From NCBI RefSeq assembly GCF_014925405.1, contig NZ_AQHJ01000023.1:248001-312000 (forward strand): a stretch of DNA of 64,000 bases, read 5' to 3'. The notes beneath the pieces were generated by a model. It did no database searches. It was not told where the DNA came from and saw only the letters and a list, made by a program, of their open reading frames with translations. Both the position numbers and the translations under genes were made by a program. This DNA is from Pseudoalteromonas ulvae UL12 (GTDB taxonomy: Bacteria; Pseudomonadota; Gammaproteobacteria; Enterobacterales; Alteromonadaceae). This document shows, in pieces, positions 18,101 through 26,308 of this stretch. Every line of letters begins with the position of its first letter. The first letter of the stretch is position 1.

Positions 18101-18967
18101 TTTGATGCTCACATTGTAAGTTTTATCATTTACTGAAACTTCATAGCTAGCTGGTTCATCTTCTGTTTTTAATACGATTAATGCTGAAAAATAAACACTT
18201 AGAAGAGCTAATAAAATCAAGATGCTCTTTTTATAAGAGTCTTCTATAGAGACCTGTTTGTTATACCCTTCCAAAACTTTTTTATAATTACCTAAAGTTA
18301 TATATGAGATATTACCTAGATCTCTAACTAATAAAAATGGGTCATTTTTTTGCGTTACAAATAACGCTTCATCTGTATAAAGTTCCAAGAAAAGTTCCAT
18401 TTGCTTTACCGTTAACTCAACTTTTTTATCGGAACTCATATTTTCTTCATATTTAAATGACGAAACCAGTTCAGGTAAAAATGTTTCAAGTCTCTTTTCT
18501 CGCTCATCAAACTCTTGCAGTAATGTGTCAAATTCCTGAACATCGCTAGAAACTTTTGACATCTCTGGTACGTGCTGTAGACCCTTTTCACTTAGCTGAA
18601 CCATGTCACCTAATAAGTTAATTGAAACCTTGCTTTTAAATTTAAGCACCCTCATAAGCTCTTTGATTAAAAAGTGGTATTCATGGATGTCGTGAAAAAA
18701 GCTTGAGTCGACGATCCTTTCACCCTCATAAGAAAGTAATCGATTAACAACTTCACTAGAACGAAGATTATTAAATTTTTTATGAACCTCTTCATTCCAG
18801 TAATTTAATTGGAAGTCGTACTCGTATGCTTTATCTTGCTTAGACTTTCCGGCATCTGACCATACAAAATTTTGTACGAATGTAATCAAAAACCCCGTAA
18901 AAATAATGAGTAATGTTAAAAGCGACTTTTTTCCTATAGTCAAAACTCTTCCTCTTAGATAAAACAT
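18095..18967 (-). CDS. Membrane-anchored hypothetical protein, cassette gene
   Basis: Up to 290 residues. One hydrophobic segment lies near the N terminus (~15-32) and a second near the C terminus (~253-270), with a helical, charged domain between them that probably faces the periplasm; a short tail (EVSVNDKTYNVSIKT) ends the protein. No family is recognised. The ATG at 18967 is inside the attC core (CGTTATG), which makes it doubtful as the native start. A TTG at 18943 with GAGGAAG upstream gives a shorter protein beginning at the TIGKKSLL segment and may be the real start. The gene is flanked by attC-like sites on both sides. Confidence 0.6.
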   Translation of the reverse strand: MFYLRGRVLTIGKKSLLTLLIIFTGFLITFVQNFVWSDAGKSKQDKAYEYDFQLNYWNEEVHKKFNNLRSSEVVNRLLSYEGERIVDSSFFHDIHEYHFLIKELMRVLKFKSKVSINLLGDMVQLSEKGLQHVPEMSKVSSDVQEFDTLLQEFDEREKRLETFLPELVSSFKYEENMSSDKKVELTVKQMELFLELYTDEALFVTQKNDPFLLVRDLGNISYITLGNYKKVLEGYNKQVSIEDSYKKSILILLALLSVYFSALIVLKTEDEPASYEVSVNDKTYNVSIKT

Positions 18968-19067
18968 AACGCTTGCCGTAAACGGCGCAAAATAGCAGGC
19001 TAAAATTGGCGACGAAGGAGCACAAGCCTGCTGTTTTGTGTCCTTGGTTTAACGGCCTTGTTAACAC
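18963..19067 (-). repeat. attC-like integron recombination site
   Basis: On the minus strand it begins GTGTTAACAAGGCCGTTAAACC just after a stop codon, contains the block GGCTTGTGCTCCTTCGTCG, and ends CGGCAAGCGTTATG. The outer segments GCCGTTAAAC and GTTTACGGC are complementary, giving the expected folded bottom strand of about 105 bases. Confidence 0.75.
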
Positions 19068-19068
19068 T

Positions 19069-19710
19069 TTATTGAATTGATTTTCCCAGTTTGATAAATA
19101 AAGCCATGTAAGAAATCTGGATTTCATTCATGAGCTTTTTAACTTTTTCAGAATGTTCATCACCCCAATTTTCACCATTCCACTCAACGACACCTGCACA
19201 ATCTGCAATGCAAGTTTGTAATTTGAAAAGCTCCATTGTCATATCTGCATCAGCCAAAATACTTACATATGCTGATACTCTTGCCAAGGCTGAATCAGCT
19301 TGAATTTGGGGTTCAATATCTACGAAAAACTTGTCCCTTATCATTTTGTCGAAAAGCTCTTTTTTAAAAGGTTCGCCGGAACTGCACATGGCATAGTAGG
19401 CTTTAACAAGAGACAATGTATTGCTATAAATAGGTTCTAATTCTTTAATTACTCGGTCTACAATATCTTTTTTTATTTCAGCGACACGCTTACCATCTTC
19501 AAAGCGATGAGCCTCTCGTTGAAGGTTTACATCCTTTTCAGCTTGTAATTCAGCTACTTTAATTGATATTTCCTTGGCATTTTTGCTACCCAAGTAGCCA
19601 AAGACAGCACCTAAAATAGCCACAATATATGGCCCGCACACCTTTACTAACTCAATCATCCCTTTGCCAGCTAACTTCCAAAATTCTAAATCCAAAACAC
19701 ATAGCTCCAT
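19069..19710 (-). CDS. Hypothetical protein with N-terminal membrane segment, cassette gene
   Basis: 213 residues. A hydrophobic segment at ~22-42 (VCGPYIVAILGAVFGYLG) is followed by a charged helical region (ISIKVAELQAEKDVNLQ), probably a coiled coil, and a helical C-terminal domain. This one-span plus coiled-coil layout is common in small membrane proteins of cassette arrays; no function is recognised. The stop codon lies two bases before an attC-like site. Just upstream of its start is the 18-base repeat at 19728 that bounds the RAYT unit, so its original promoter side has been altered. Confidence 0.6.
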   Translation of the reverse strand: MELCVLDLEFWKLAGKGMIELVKVCGPYIVAILGAVFGYLGSKNAKEISIKVAELQAEKDVNLQREAHRFEDGKRVAEIKKDIVDRVIKELEPIYSNTLSLVKAYYAMCSSGEPFKKELFDKMIRDKFFVDIEPQIQADSALARVSAYVSILADADMTMELFKLQTCIADCAGVVEWNGENWGDEHSEKVKKLMNEIQISYMALFIKLGKSIQ

Positions 19711-19727
19711 TGAGCACTGAAATATCT

Positions 19728-19745
19728 GACACTCATAAATATCTC
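19728..19745 (-). repeat. 18-base dispersed motif, left boundary of RAYT unit
   Basis: GACACTCATAAATATCTC, one base different from the form GACACCCATAAATATCTC found elsewhere. It faces an inverted copy at 20994-21011 on the other side of the RAYT gene. The ~50 bases after it resemble those after the copy at 22576. No gene is seen between 19711 and 19957. Confidence 0.7.
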
Positions 19746-19957
19746 TTTGATTTTAAATAGTTTGTGTTAAAAATCAATACAAAATCGATGTCAAAGGGTG
19801 TGGTGGGTTGAACGAATGCTGCTTGATAGGGATTTATATTACAGCTTTTCACAATCAAAACCGCTGATGATCATAAATTGACATGAAATATCGGATTTTT
19901 AGGCATGATAAAACTAGGCTGTGCCTCGTTTACTCGCCTAAAAGGCTAAATAGATAG

Positions 19958-20932
19958 TTAACCGACTCCGCGATACCAGCTTTGCTGATGCTGATGAGCA
20001 CATTGTCTGAGTGCACTCGGTTGGCCTGCGAAATTGCTGTATTGACGCCTGAAATTTTGTACAGATTCAAGCCAGACCGCAGTTTCAATCCCCAATTCCA
20101 CTAATATCTTGGGTTGGGTTTTGCTGATAGCGCCGCGCTTTTTGGGGTCAAAATGTCGGCCACTCCAATCAGCGAGTTCCAGGTAATCCAGTAACTTAAA
20201 TGGAATGGTTTGATTGTTTGCGTTACTGCCAAACGCCATAAGCTGCTTTGGTTGCAGAGTAACTTGTTCGGTTTTTTCTAACGTGGACTGCTTTTTGTAA
20301 TGCTGAATGCGCTCTTGAATTGACGTAAAGTCGCTGTCTTGCAGGTTTTTCGCCATTTTGGCTCTGATGGGATTCAAATCGACGTACATCATGCAACTGA
20401 GTACAGCTTGCTCGTCTAATAGCGCTTGAGATTTGAAACGTCCTTCCCAGAATCGGCCAGTGCAGCGGTCTTCTTTATTCGCTTCTCTGGCTATAAATTC
20501 ATTCAAGTTGCGCATGTACCAACTGATGTCGTAAAGTCGATTTCGCCACACTTCTATCGTTTTATCAACGCTGTACATATAGGCTTTATCTAGCTGCTCA
20601 CCCTTGCGGTAGCGGTCAACCAAAATTGTGCCGTGATACAGTTGATACCAGCGTTCAATCACCTCGTCTTTTGACCAATTTAATGCCCGACTTCTATCCA
20701 CTCTCAGCACCAAATGGTAATGATTTGACATCACTGCGTATGCGGCAATATCAATCGCAAACACTTGTGATAACAGCTTAAATCGCTCGACTAACCACGC
20801 ACGTCGGTGTTCAAAGTTTTGACCAGAGTATTTGTCAAAACCAGCTAAAAAAGCGCGACGAACACATCGACTGATGCAGTGATAATAAGGTGTGGAATCT
20901 AAATCAATTAACGACCGTCTTGCTTGTGCCAT
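19958..20932 (-). mobile_element. REP-associated tyrosine transposase (RAYT, Y1/HUH family)
   Basis: 324 residues from the ATG at 20932; codons further upstream are less likely because relatives begin MAQARR. The N-terminal Y1 domain shows YYHCISRCVRRAFL, the HUH metal motif in VMSNHYHLVL, and YVDLNPIRAKM in the region of the catalytic helix. RAYTs are single-copy IS200/IS605 relatives thought to spread short palindromic repeats. This one lies between inverted copies of an 18-base motif (19728 and 20994) that recurs at 21341, 22576 and 62284, so these are probably its REP substrates. It interrupts the gene-cassette cluster, separating a 27-residue ORF from the next cassette gene. Confidence 0.88.
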
Positions 20933-20993
20933 GTGAGCCACCAAAACATGAAGTGTTTAATTAAAATTAGACCCACTATTGTGATTTTTCAAT

Positions 20994-21011
20994 GAGATAT
21001 TTATGGGTGTC
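20994..21011 (+). repeat. 18-base dispersed motif, right boundary of RAYT unit
   Basis: GAGATATTTATGGGTGTC, the exact complement of the consensus. It is inverted relative to the copy at 19728, so the two bracket the RAYT gene. The following CATGTATTT is shared with the copy at 21341. Confidence 0.7.
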
Positions 21012-21020
21012 ATGTATTTC

Positions 21021-21104
21021 TTATTGCTGTGCCTTAAAAAATGCAGCCGCCGTGGCTAGCACAATTCCAATTAATACAACATTTTTAATAACTCGGAAAT
21101 TCAC
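21021..21104 (-). CDS. 27-residue single-span membrane peptide, cassette ORF
   Basis: A GTG at 21104 has AAGGAAG six bases upstream and opens a 27-residue frame: a short basic start (NFRVIKN), a hydrophobic helix (VVLIGIVLATAAAFF) and a KAQQ end. It starts 18 bases after the core of an attC-like site, the usual place for the first ORF of a cassette. The stop codon is 9 bases from the repeat that bounds the RAYT unit. The ribosome site and composition support translation; no homology is claimed. Confidence 0.45.
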   Translation of the reverse strand: MNFRVIKNVVLIGIVLATAAAFFKAQQ

Positions 21105-21121
21105 AAATTCTTCCTTGAAAA

Positions 21122-21209
21122 ATTTAACGCCGCGCTAAGCGTGGCTAAAAATAAGCGACGAAGGAGCAAAAGCCAACTGTATTTTGTCTTTTTTAACAGT
21201 TTGTTAGGC
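21122..21209 (-). repeat. attC-like integron recombination site
   Basis: The best attC in the window. On the minus strand it begins GCCTAAC, matching RYYYAAC, and ends GTTAAAT, matching GTTRRRY, 88 bases in all. Inside are CTGTTAA, the GCTCCTTCGTCG block shared with the site at 18963, and TTAGCGCGGC. The stop codon of the HNH fragment lies inside the first core. Confidence 0.85.
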
Positions 21210-21340
21210 ATTTTTAAGCACCCTTTTAAGTTCAGTAATAGAAAGGGCTGGCTGTCGTATGTGAGTTAAGCGATGACATGTAGGACACAGTGATATTAAA
21301 TCACTTAACTTAGTCTTGGTTTTCCCTAACTCTGAAAGAG
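21204..21340 (-). pseudogene. C-terminal fragment of an HNH endonuclease, cassette remnant
   Basis: The minus strand encodes about 44 residues ending in TAA, including KTKLSDLISLCPTCHRLTH. This matches the second half of an HNH nuclease domain of the McrA/restriction-like type, where CPTCH supplies zinc cysteines and the last histidine is part of the active site. The N-terminal part, including the first HH, is missing because the frame runs into the 18-base repeat at 21341. The stop codon overlaps the attC core, showing it was a cassette gene. It is probably not functional. Confidence 0.65.
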
Positions 21341-21389
21341 GAGATATTTATGGGTGTCATATATTTTCCTGTCATGTATTTTCCTGCCT
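21341..21389 (+). repeat. 18-base dispersed motif plus duplicated tail
   Basis: GAGATATTTATGGGTGTC at 21341-21358, followed by ATATATTTTC and then a second GTCATGTATTTTC. It sits exactly where the HNH fragment ends on one side and a broken attC on the other, so it marks the junction of a deletion or insertion. Confidence 0.65.
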
Positions 21390-21390
21390 A

Positions 21391-21476
21391 CTAATGGGTT
21401 TTCGCAGCGCAGCGTAGGCAATCCCGTGGAGGCCTCGCTTTTTGTGGCCAGAACGAAATTAAGCAATTTGTTATAC
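21391..21476 (-). repeat. Truncated attC-like site after the hydrolase gene
   Basis: The minus strand starts at the hydrolase stop codon with GTATAACAAATTGCTTAATTTCG and continues with GGCC...GAGGCC, as in attC left halves. The matching right-hand core is absent because the sequence runs into the repeat at 21341-21389. It is interpreted as an attC broken by the REP-type element. Confidence 0.55.
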
Positions 21477-22292
21477 GCCATTATCTAAACCTAATAATGC
21501 ACTGATAGAGCTTAAAAGGAGAAGCTTGTTGTCATGTGGTACGTTATGACCAGTTTGATTAGTAACCATATGGATAGAATTTGCATTATTACGGATCAGT
21601 GACTGGTGCAAATCCCTCCAGATCTTTTTACCTTCAGCACTATGCCCTATCCACCAATCACTTTCATTTAATTTTGATGAGGTAACTATTACCGCAGGAA
21701 TTCTGTTGGCAATATCGTCGTCAGCAATCATTTTCTGAAGATAAATCCCTTGCAGAAGGTTCCACTCAGGCTGGTTATTATTCATGCAGTTTAATTTAGT
21801 TGTATCGCGTTTCGACCAAGCTGCGTCGATTTTATTTAATTCACTATCAAATAGCTCGTGGCTTGGATCGAGCAAGATTAACCCTCTTACCTGCTCGGGA
21901 TAAGTGGCTGCAAAAGCTCTTACATGCAAGCCACCAAAGGAGTGACCAATTAGAATCAAATTTTCTTTGGCGTTAATCGCTGTAAGCAGTTTTTCAAGTC
22001 GTTGATTTGAAGCCGCTAAACTAACATCTTTTGCAACTTGAGATTTACCATTCCCAGCACGAGAATATATCACTGCTCTGACATTTAACTTAGAAAGGTC
22101 AGCTAATAGCGGTTGCCAGTAAGCTAAACCCATTCCGATACCTGACTCAATCACCAACGTTTTGTTTCCAGCGCCAATATCGATATATTCTATTTGAATG
22201 CCATCAATAGCTATGACTTTTGGTTCCTGAGCTTGCGCTACGATTGGATTTGCAACCAAGAAAAATAACAAAAATGTTAATCGAAGAACCAA
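21471..22292 (-). CDS. Alpha/beta hydrolase, exported, cassette gene
   Basis: 273 residues. A signal peptide (~1-22, ending AQAQE) directs export. The hydrolase core has VIESGIG at the oxyanion region, YSRAGNGKS, the nucleophile elbow IGHSFGG, LLDPSHELF and a late His in TGHNVPHDN, so the Ser-His-Asp triad is plausible. The start is a TTG at 22292 with AAGGAG six bases upstream. The stop codon is at the start of an attC-like sequence. Just before the ribosome site is CTCGTTAGCTGC, resembling an attC right core, so the gene is probably an integron cassette. The substrate is unknown. Confidence 0.8.
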   Translation of the reverse strand: MVLRLTFLLFFLVANPIVAQAQEPKVIAIDGIQIEYIDIGAGNKTLVIESGIGMGLAYWQPLLADLSKLNVRAVIYSRAGNGKSQVAKDVSLAASNQRLEKLLTAINAKENLILIGHSFGGLHVRAFAATYPEQVRGLILLDPSHELFDSELNKIDAAWSKRDTTKLNCMNNNQPEWNLLQGIYLQKMIADDDIANRIPAVIVTSSKLNESDWWIGHSAEGKKIWRDLHQSLIRNNANSIHMVTNQTGHNVPHDNKLLLLSSISALLGLDNGV

Positions 22293-22502
22293 GCGTAACT
22301 CCTTGTGCAGCTAACGAGCCTGTAGAATTACTCGTTTTTAATTTGTTTTTATTAATCAACGAACCATAACTGAGTTCCTATTTTGATTCAATCGTTTAGG
22401 CTGTTTTTAGGTGAGATTTTAAATCGGGGTTTTAGATGGGTTTTCTTGCGGTTTATGTGTGGGTTTTAAGGCCTTTTTAAGGGTGAAAAGGGTTTCCCTT
22501 GC

Positions 22503-22560
22503 TTAATGCAACCTATTTTGCAGCTTTTCTATATTATGAACCAAGCAATACAGTTGCTAC
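22503..22560 (-). pseudogene. C-terminal remnant of an IS transposase
   Basis: The minus strand encodes QLYCLVHNIEKLQNRLH followed by a stop, resembling the conserved C-terminal end (CLVHNIEKL) of IS1182-type transposases. Upstream the frame is lost near the 18-base repeat at 22576. The ~100 bases beyond the stop are rich in AAACCC-like runs and may be the old IS terminus. Only this tail is left. Confidence 0.45.
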
Positions 22561-22575
22561 TGAGAAGAAACATTT

Positions 22576-22593
22576 GGCACCCATAAATATCTC
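22576..22593 (-). repeat. 18-base dispersed motif
   Basis: GGCACCCATAAATATCTC, one base different from the consensus, followed by ~50 bases similar to those following the copy at 19728 (TTGATTTTAAATAGTTTG). It abuts the transposase remnant. Confidence 0.65.
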
Positions 22594-22760
22594 ATTGATT
22601 TTAAATAGTTTGTATTTAAAATCAATACAAAATCGGTATCAAAATTAGTTATGGATTGAATAACTTCTGTTTATAAATCATTGATTGTAAAAATCACAAA
22701 CAAACTCTGTCGCTATATAAAGTCGTTTACACAAATAACACCGATGCCAATCTCCCCGTG

Positions 22761-23055
22761 ATCACGCCCTAAGAATAACCAATTGATGAGTCATGCATTT
22801 CATGGATGAAATGTAAGGTGAAGCTTGGCCATGGATGGCCTATCTTCACCGCTGACGTTCACATCAATTGATTATTTGCAGGATAAAGCGTGATGTCGGG
22901 GCGCTGGGGTGACGAAAGACCAAAGCACCGCTTTGCAGCTTGAGGAAGTGGAAGCATGGATGCTGACAGGAACCCCGCTTCATGGATGAATTACAACCGC
23001 AAAATAGTTCAGGGCTCCACCCCTCTTTGGCTGCCCATGCCCTCGCGACAACGAT
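22761..23055. repeat. Large structured repeat element, copy A
   Basis: Outer arms begin ATCACGCCC and end AGCGTGAT (22761-22894), with complementary inner segments around CAATTGATGAG and CACATCAATTG. Inside are two hairpins: CATTTCAT/ATGAAATG (22796-22813), and GGTGAAG/CTTCACC enclosing GGCCAT/ATGGCC (22817-22850). A less conserved tail with CCCCTCTTTGGCTGCC follows, as in the two other copies at 61513 and 62756. A half copy is at 23239-23282. The 300-base stretch holds no credible gene. Confidence 0.75.
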
Positions 23056-23128
23056 GCTAATTTGCAAAGCGATTCTTAAAACTAAACACAATAGTTAATT
23101 GGAAAACGAGGTGAATTCTGAAAGAGCT

Positions 23129-23146
23129 GTCGGGCTAAAGCCTGAC
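23129..23146. repeat. REP-like hairpin
   Basis: GTCGGGCTAAAGCCTGAC, an imperfect palindrome followed by CTAC, typical of REP sequences. Related forms occur at 62537-62550 and 62642-62662, in each case beside the large structured repeat. The stretch from 23060 to 23370 holds no gene. Confidence 0.55.
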
Positions 23147-23370
23147 CTACTAAAAACGGCCGAGCTTCATTCGCCTTCGCAAACAGGCTTGCACCTACCG
23201 TAAAATCTCAAAATATACACCAATGCCAAATCCCCCGTGATCACCCCCCTAAAAATAAGCAATGGATGAGTCATGCATCTCAGGATATAACACAATCAAA
23301 GCGGAAGATTTTGCATTAGAAACAGTCAATCGAAAATAGGGGAAGCTCAGGGATAAAGGAAAACTCACTC

Positions 23371-24126
23371 TTAGTTTTTAGCTCCCTCGCTTATTGAAGC
23401 TTCTATTTTTTTCCTTTGAACTGCAATATTGCGCCAAATAGTTTGGACTACCGCTGGGTGCGACTCATAAAAGCCTTTATTGAAAGGAAGATACCAATTT
23501 GATTGCAACATTAAATGTTGGCTCACTTCGACATCTTTAGTGTGGTTAATAAGCTCCAATAAGTGAATTCCAATCTGACGCTCAACGACATAACCATCGA
23601 GTTTATTCATAGCAACCATTTTCAAACCCTCTTTTGGCCCATATTGGTAGGGGCTTAACCAGTTTTTATCTTTAAGTATGTCCAACACAACATAACCAAA
23701 TGGCGCGCCAATCCCTGTTTTAGGTTGGTACTGGGCCGCGACAAACGGCTTTCCTTTAGCTCTAAATACAGGATATTGTGCTAACCATAAGTACCAATGC
23801 GATAATTTATTTTCTGGTGGGAACGCAAATGTTTTTTTTCTTTCATCCGTTTCGATCATCGCAAATAAAGCGTGGGCTTCACCTGATATAACATCTTGCT
23901 GACACCGCTTCCAAGGTTTTGAATATAACGCTAGCGAAACACGTGTATCTTGAGCGGCAGCAGTGATGATATCGACCAATATCCCCTTCCCAACATTATC
24001 TTCCCTGTAAATATAGGGCGGATAATTATTGTCTTCATAACAAATTTTAAGTGATAGTTGTTCAGCAGAACTCGGCGTGGCCATCACTATTAGTGCCATC
24101 AACATAATTGTGCACACGTTAGACAA
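23371..24126 (-). CDS. Family 3 extracellular solute-binding protein (SBP_bac_3-like)
   Basis: 251 residues with a signal peptide (~1-21, ending PSSAEQ). The mature start LKICYEDNNYPPYIY is the usual first strand of amino-acid-type binding proteins, followed by GILVDIITAAAQD, the FAMIETDERKKTFAF turn, and hinge elements LDGYVVER. Proteins of this kind without a transporter next to them are common in Alteromonadales; some are sensors or orphan binders. No ABC permease is adjacent, so a transport role is not shown. It ends the conserved chromosome to the right of the cassette and repeat region. Confidence 0.75.
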   Translation of the reverse strand: MSNVCTIMLMALIVMATPSSAEQLSLKICYEDNNYPPYIYREDNVGKGILVDIITAAAQDTRVSLALYSKPWKRCQQDVISGEAHALFAMIETDERKKTFAFPPENKLSHWYLWLAQYPVFRAKGKPFVAAQYQPKTGIGAPFGYVVLDILKDKNWLSPYQYGPKEGLKMVAMNKLDGYVVERQIGIHLLELINHTKDVEVSQHLMLQSNWYLPFNKGFYESHPAVVQTIWRNIAVQRKKIEASISEGAKN

Positions 24127-24273
24127 ATCAGGTAGTTTAATAACCTTTCCTTAATAGTAAAATTTAACTAAGGGGCCTCATCAGTCTCATTTTTTCTGAG
24201 TACTCCAATTAATATTATAGGCATTAATATCAATTTAAAGTAACCGGCGAATGATTGCCATTCGCCCTCATTT

Positions 24274-24612
24274 TTAGGCTTTTTTCACATACGCGGCAGT
24301 GACCATCATTTCACCCACACCATCGACCTTGCAATCTAGTTGATGGTCTTTACTGTCTTTAATCCAACGAATGACTGCTTTAGTGCCTATTTTAATCACT
24401 TGCGAGCTGCCTTTGATTTTTAGATCTTTTATTACAGTGACTTTATCGCCCTCGGCAAGCTGCGTGCCATTGGCATCTTTTACATTCACCGCATCATCGT
24501 CAGAGGCCGCCTCTGACGGATCCCATTCATATGCGCACATTGGGCACACTAACTGGCTTTGATCTTGGTACACAAACTCAGATTGACACTTAGGGCAAGG
24601 AGGTAATGACAT
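24274..24612 (-). CDS. phnA: PhnA-family zinc-ribbon protein
   Basis: 112 residues, the normal PhnA length, starting at the ATG at 24612; upstream in-frame codons would add an unconserved leader. The N terminus is a zinc ribbon with Cys6, Cys9, Cys23 and Cys26 (CPKC, CPMC). The C-terminal ~70 residues form the SH3-like PhnA domain (GDKVTVIKDLKIKGS, IRWIKD, DCKVDGVG). Despite the name, the family is not needed for phosphonate breakdown and its function is uncertain. It is a single gene. Confidence 0.88.
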   Translation of the reverse strand: MSLPPCPKCQSEFVYQDQSQLVCPMCAYEWDPSEAASDDDAVNVKDANGTQLAEGDKVTVIKDLKIKGSSQVIKIGTKAVIRWIKDSKDHQLDCKVDGVGEMMVTAAYVKKA

Positions 24613-24815
24613 GGCGCTATTCTCGTACATCTTGGTAAAACAGTATGGTATACCCAAGATCCCCAAAAATAAAACCGATTATGATAAGCAATTGCTGCAA
24701 AATGACACTGATTGGCCATTTCGTTACCTAATTACAAAATCACACTCATTGTTGCTTGGAATATAACTTTAACTCCCCTAGTATCTAGTTGTCTTTGTTC
24801 ATAATTTGTAGAAAA

Positions 24816-26228
24816 ATGAAATCATTCCCCTCTCTTTATTTTGCCAACCTTTTTTTAATCAGTGGCACAGGTTTACTCACCACTTATCTGGCGCTGTACC
24901 TTGGCCAGCATGGCACCTCAACCTTCTGGATAGGTTTAATGACCTCGTTTTATTATTTAGGCCTATTATTGGGTTCTAAATTAGGTTATCACCTGATTAA
25001 ATCCGTTGGCCATATTCGAACCTTTGCAGCCAGCACAGCAGCAGTGACAGCATGTGTGGCCGCTCACGGTGTCAGCGACAATATTTACCTCTGGCTTGGC
25101 TTACGCTTATTTGTGGGTCTGGGTATGATGTGTAATTACATGGTGCTCGAAAGCTGGTTAAATGAACAAGCCGCGCCAGAGTCCAGAGGCCGTGTTTTTT
25201 CGTTTTATATGATCACTTCTTACTTTGGCATGATTTTAGGGCAATATGCGCTGTCACAATTTCCAGAGTTAGGTTATGCCCCGCTATTTTTAGTGTGTAT
25301 GGCATTGGCACTCGGGATTATTCCTATTTCCGTTACTAGGCGGATCCACCCCAAACCCCTCAAGCCAATCCAAGTTAGCTTGTGGAATTATTTTAAAAAA
25401 GCGCCGCAATCATTAACCGCTATTTTATTTGCCGGCATCATTAACGGTAGCTTTTATGGTTTAGGGCCCACTTTTGCCAAATCATCAGGTTTTGACGCAT
25501 CACAAATCGCCATTTTTATGTCAGTGACAATTTTGGCCGGCTTGCTTGCTCAGTGGCCAATGGGCTTTTTATCCGATCGCATTCGTCGCAGTATTTTAAT
25601 TCGCACTAACGCGATATTGATTGGCGTCACTAGTTTATCGCTTTATTTCCTACCTGTGTCGCCCTATTACGCTTTTGGATTAACCTTTATTTTTGGCTTA
25701 TTCGCGTTCACTTTGTATCCGCTATGTTCGGCACTCGCCAATTCTCGGGTTGATGATGAAGACCGTGTCGGAGTCTCGTCAGCATTATTGGTTCTCTTTG
25801 GTGCCGGTGCTGCATTGGGCTCAGCAGGAAACGCCCAAATCATGGCTTATTTTGGCCATCAGGCGTTATATGGATCGATTGCAGTATTAACGGCTCTGAT
25901 GTTTATGCTGTTAACCTACATCAATTCACGCCAAAAAGTTGAACAACCCGATACCAGCGATTATGTGGTCGGCACCTCAGATGTGACCAACTCACCTCTG
26001 GCGGCCACGATGGATCCTCGCATTGAAGAAACCACCGCGCACGACCAAATGTTAGTGGTCGATGAGCACCAAGATGATTCAAATGAGCAAGCGGACAATA
26101 TGGCAAATGACCTTACCAATCCGATGCAAGGTGAATTGTTCAGCTCCCAAAGCGACGATTCACACAGCGGTTCTAACAGTAGTAACGGTAGTAACGAGCC
26201 TAGTGATACCCACAAACAGACACTGTAA
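24816..26228 (+). CDS. MFS transporter, YcaD-like
   Basis: 470 residues from the ATG at 24816; a TTG at 24789 is in frame but lacks support. Twelve hydrophobic segments fill residues ~1-375, with the MFS loop motif GSKLGYHLIKSVGHIR after the second helix and its repeat GFLSDRIRRSILI in the second half. The early VLESWLNEQAAPESRGR pattern is typical of the YcaD/UMF2 group. The last ~90 residues are an acidic, Ser/Asn-rich cytoplasmic tail without recognisable domain, longer than in most relatives. The substrate is unknown. A strong terminator follows. Confidence 0.88.
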   Translation: MKSFPSLYFANLFLISGTGLLTTYLALYLGQHGTSTFWIGLMTSFYYLGLLLGSKLGYHLIKSVGHIRTFAASTAAVTACVAAHGVSDNIYLWLGLRLFVGLGMMCNYMVLESWLNEQAAPESRGRVFSFYMITSYFGMILGQYALSQFPELGYAPLFLVCMALALGIIPISVTRRIHPKPLKPIQVSLWNYFKKAPQSLTAILFAGIINGSFYGLGPTFAKSSGFDASQIAIFMSVTILAGLLAQWPMGFLSDRIRRSILIRTNAILIGVTSLSLYFLPVSPYYAFGLTFIFGLFAFTLYPLCSALANSRVDDEDRVGVSSALLVLFGAGAALGSAGNAQIMAYFGHQALYGSIAVLTALMFMLLTYINSRQKVEQPDTSDYVVGTSDVTNSPLAATMDPRIEETTAHDQMLVVDEHQDDSNEQADNMANDLTNPMQGELFSSQSDDSHSGSNSSNGSNEPSDTHKQTL

Positions 26229-26257
26229 CGAGTAATCATATTACTGGTATCAATACT

Positions 26258-26295
26258 AAAAAAGGCTTATCACCATCCAGTGATAAGCCTTTTTT
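26258..26295. terminator. Strong bidirectional rho-independent terminator
   Basis: AAAAAAGGCTTATCAC, a 6-base loop, then GTGATAAGCCTTTTTT: 16 perfect pairs with an A tract on one side and a T tract on the other. It serves the MFS gene and the convergent hydrolase-like gene at 26309. Confidence 0.93.
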
Positions 26296-26308
26296 ATTCG
26301 AGTCTCGT

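Noticed and set aside
22864..23091. 75-residue open frame in the repeat region
   Set aside because: It lies entirely within structured repeat copy A and changes with the repeat.
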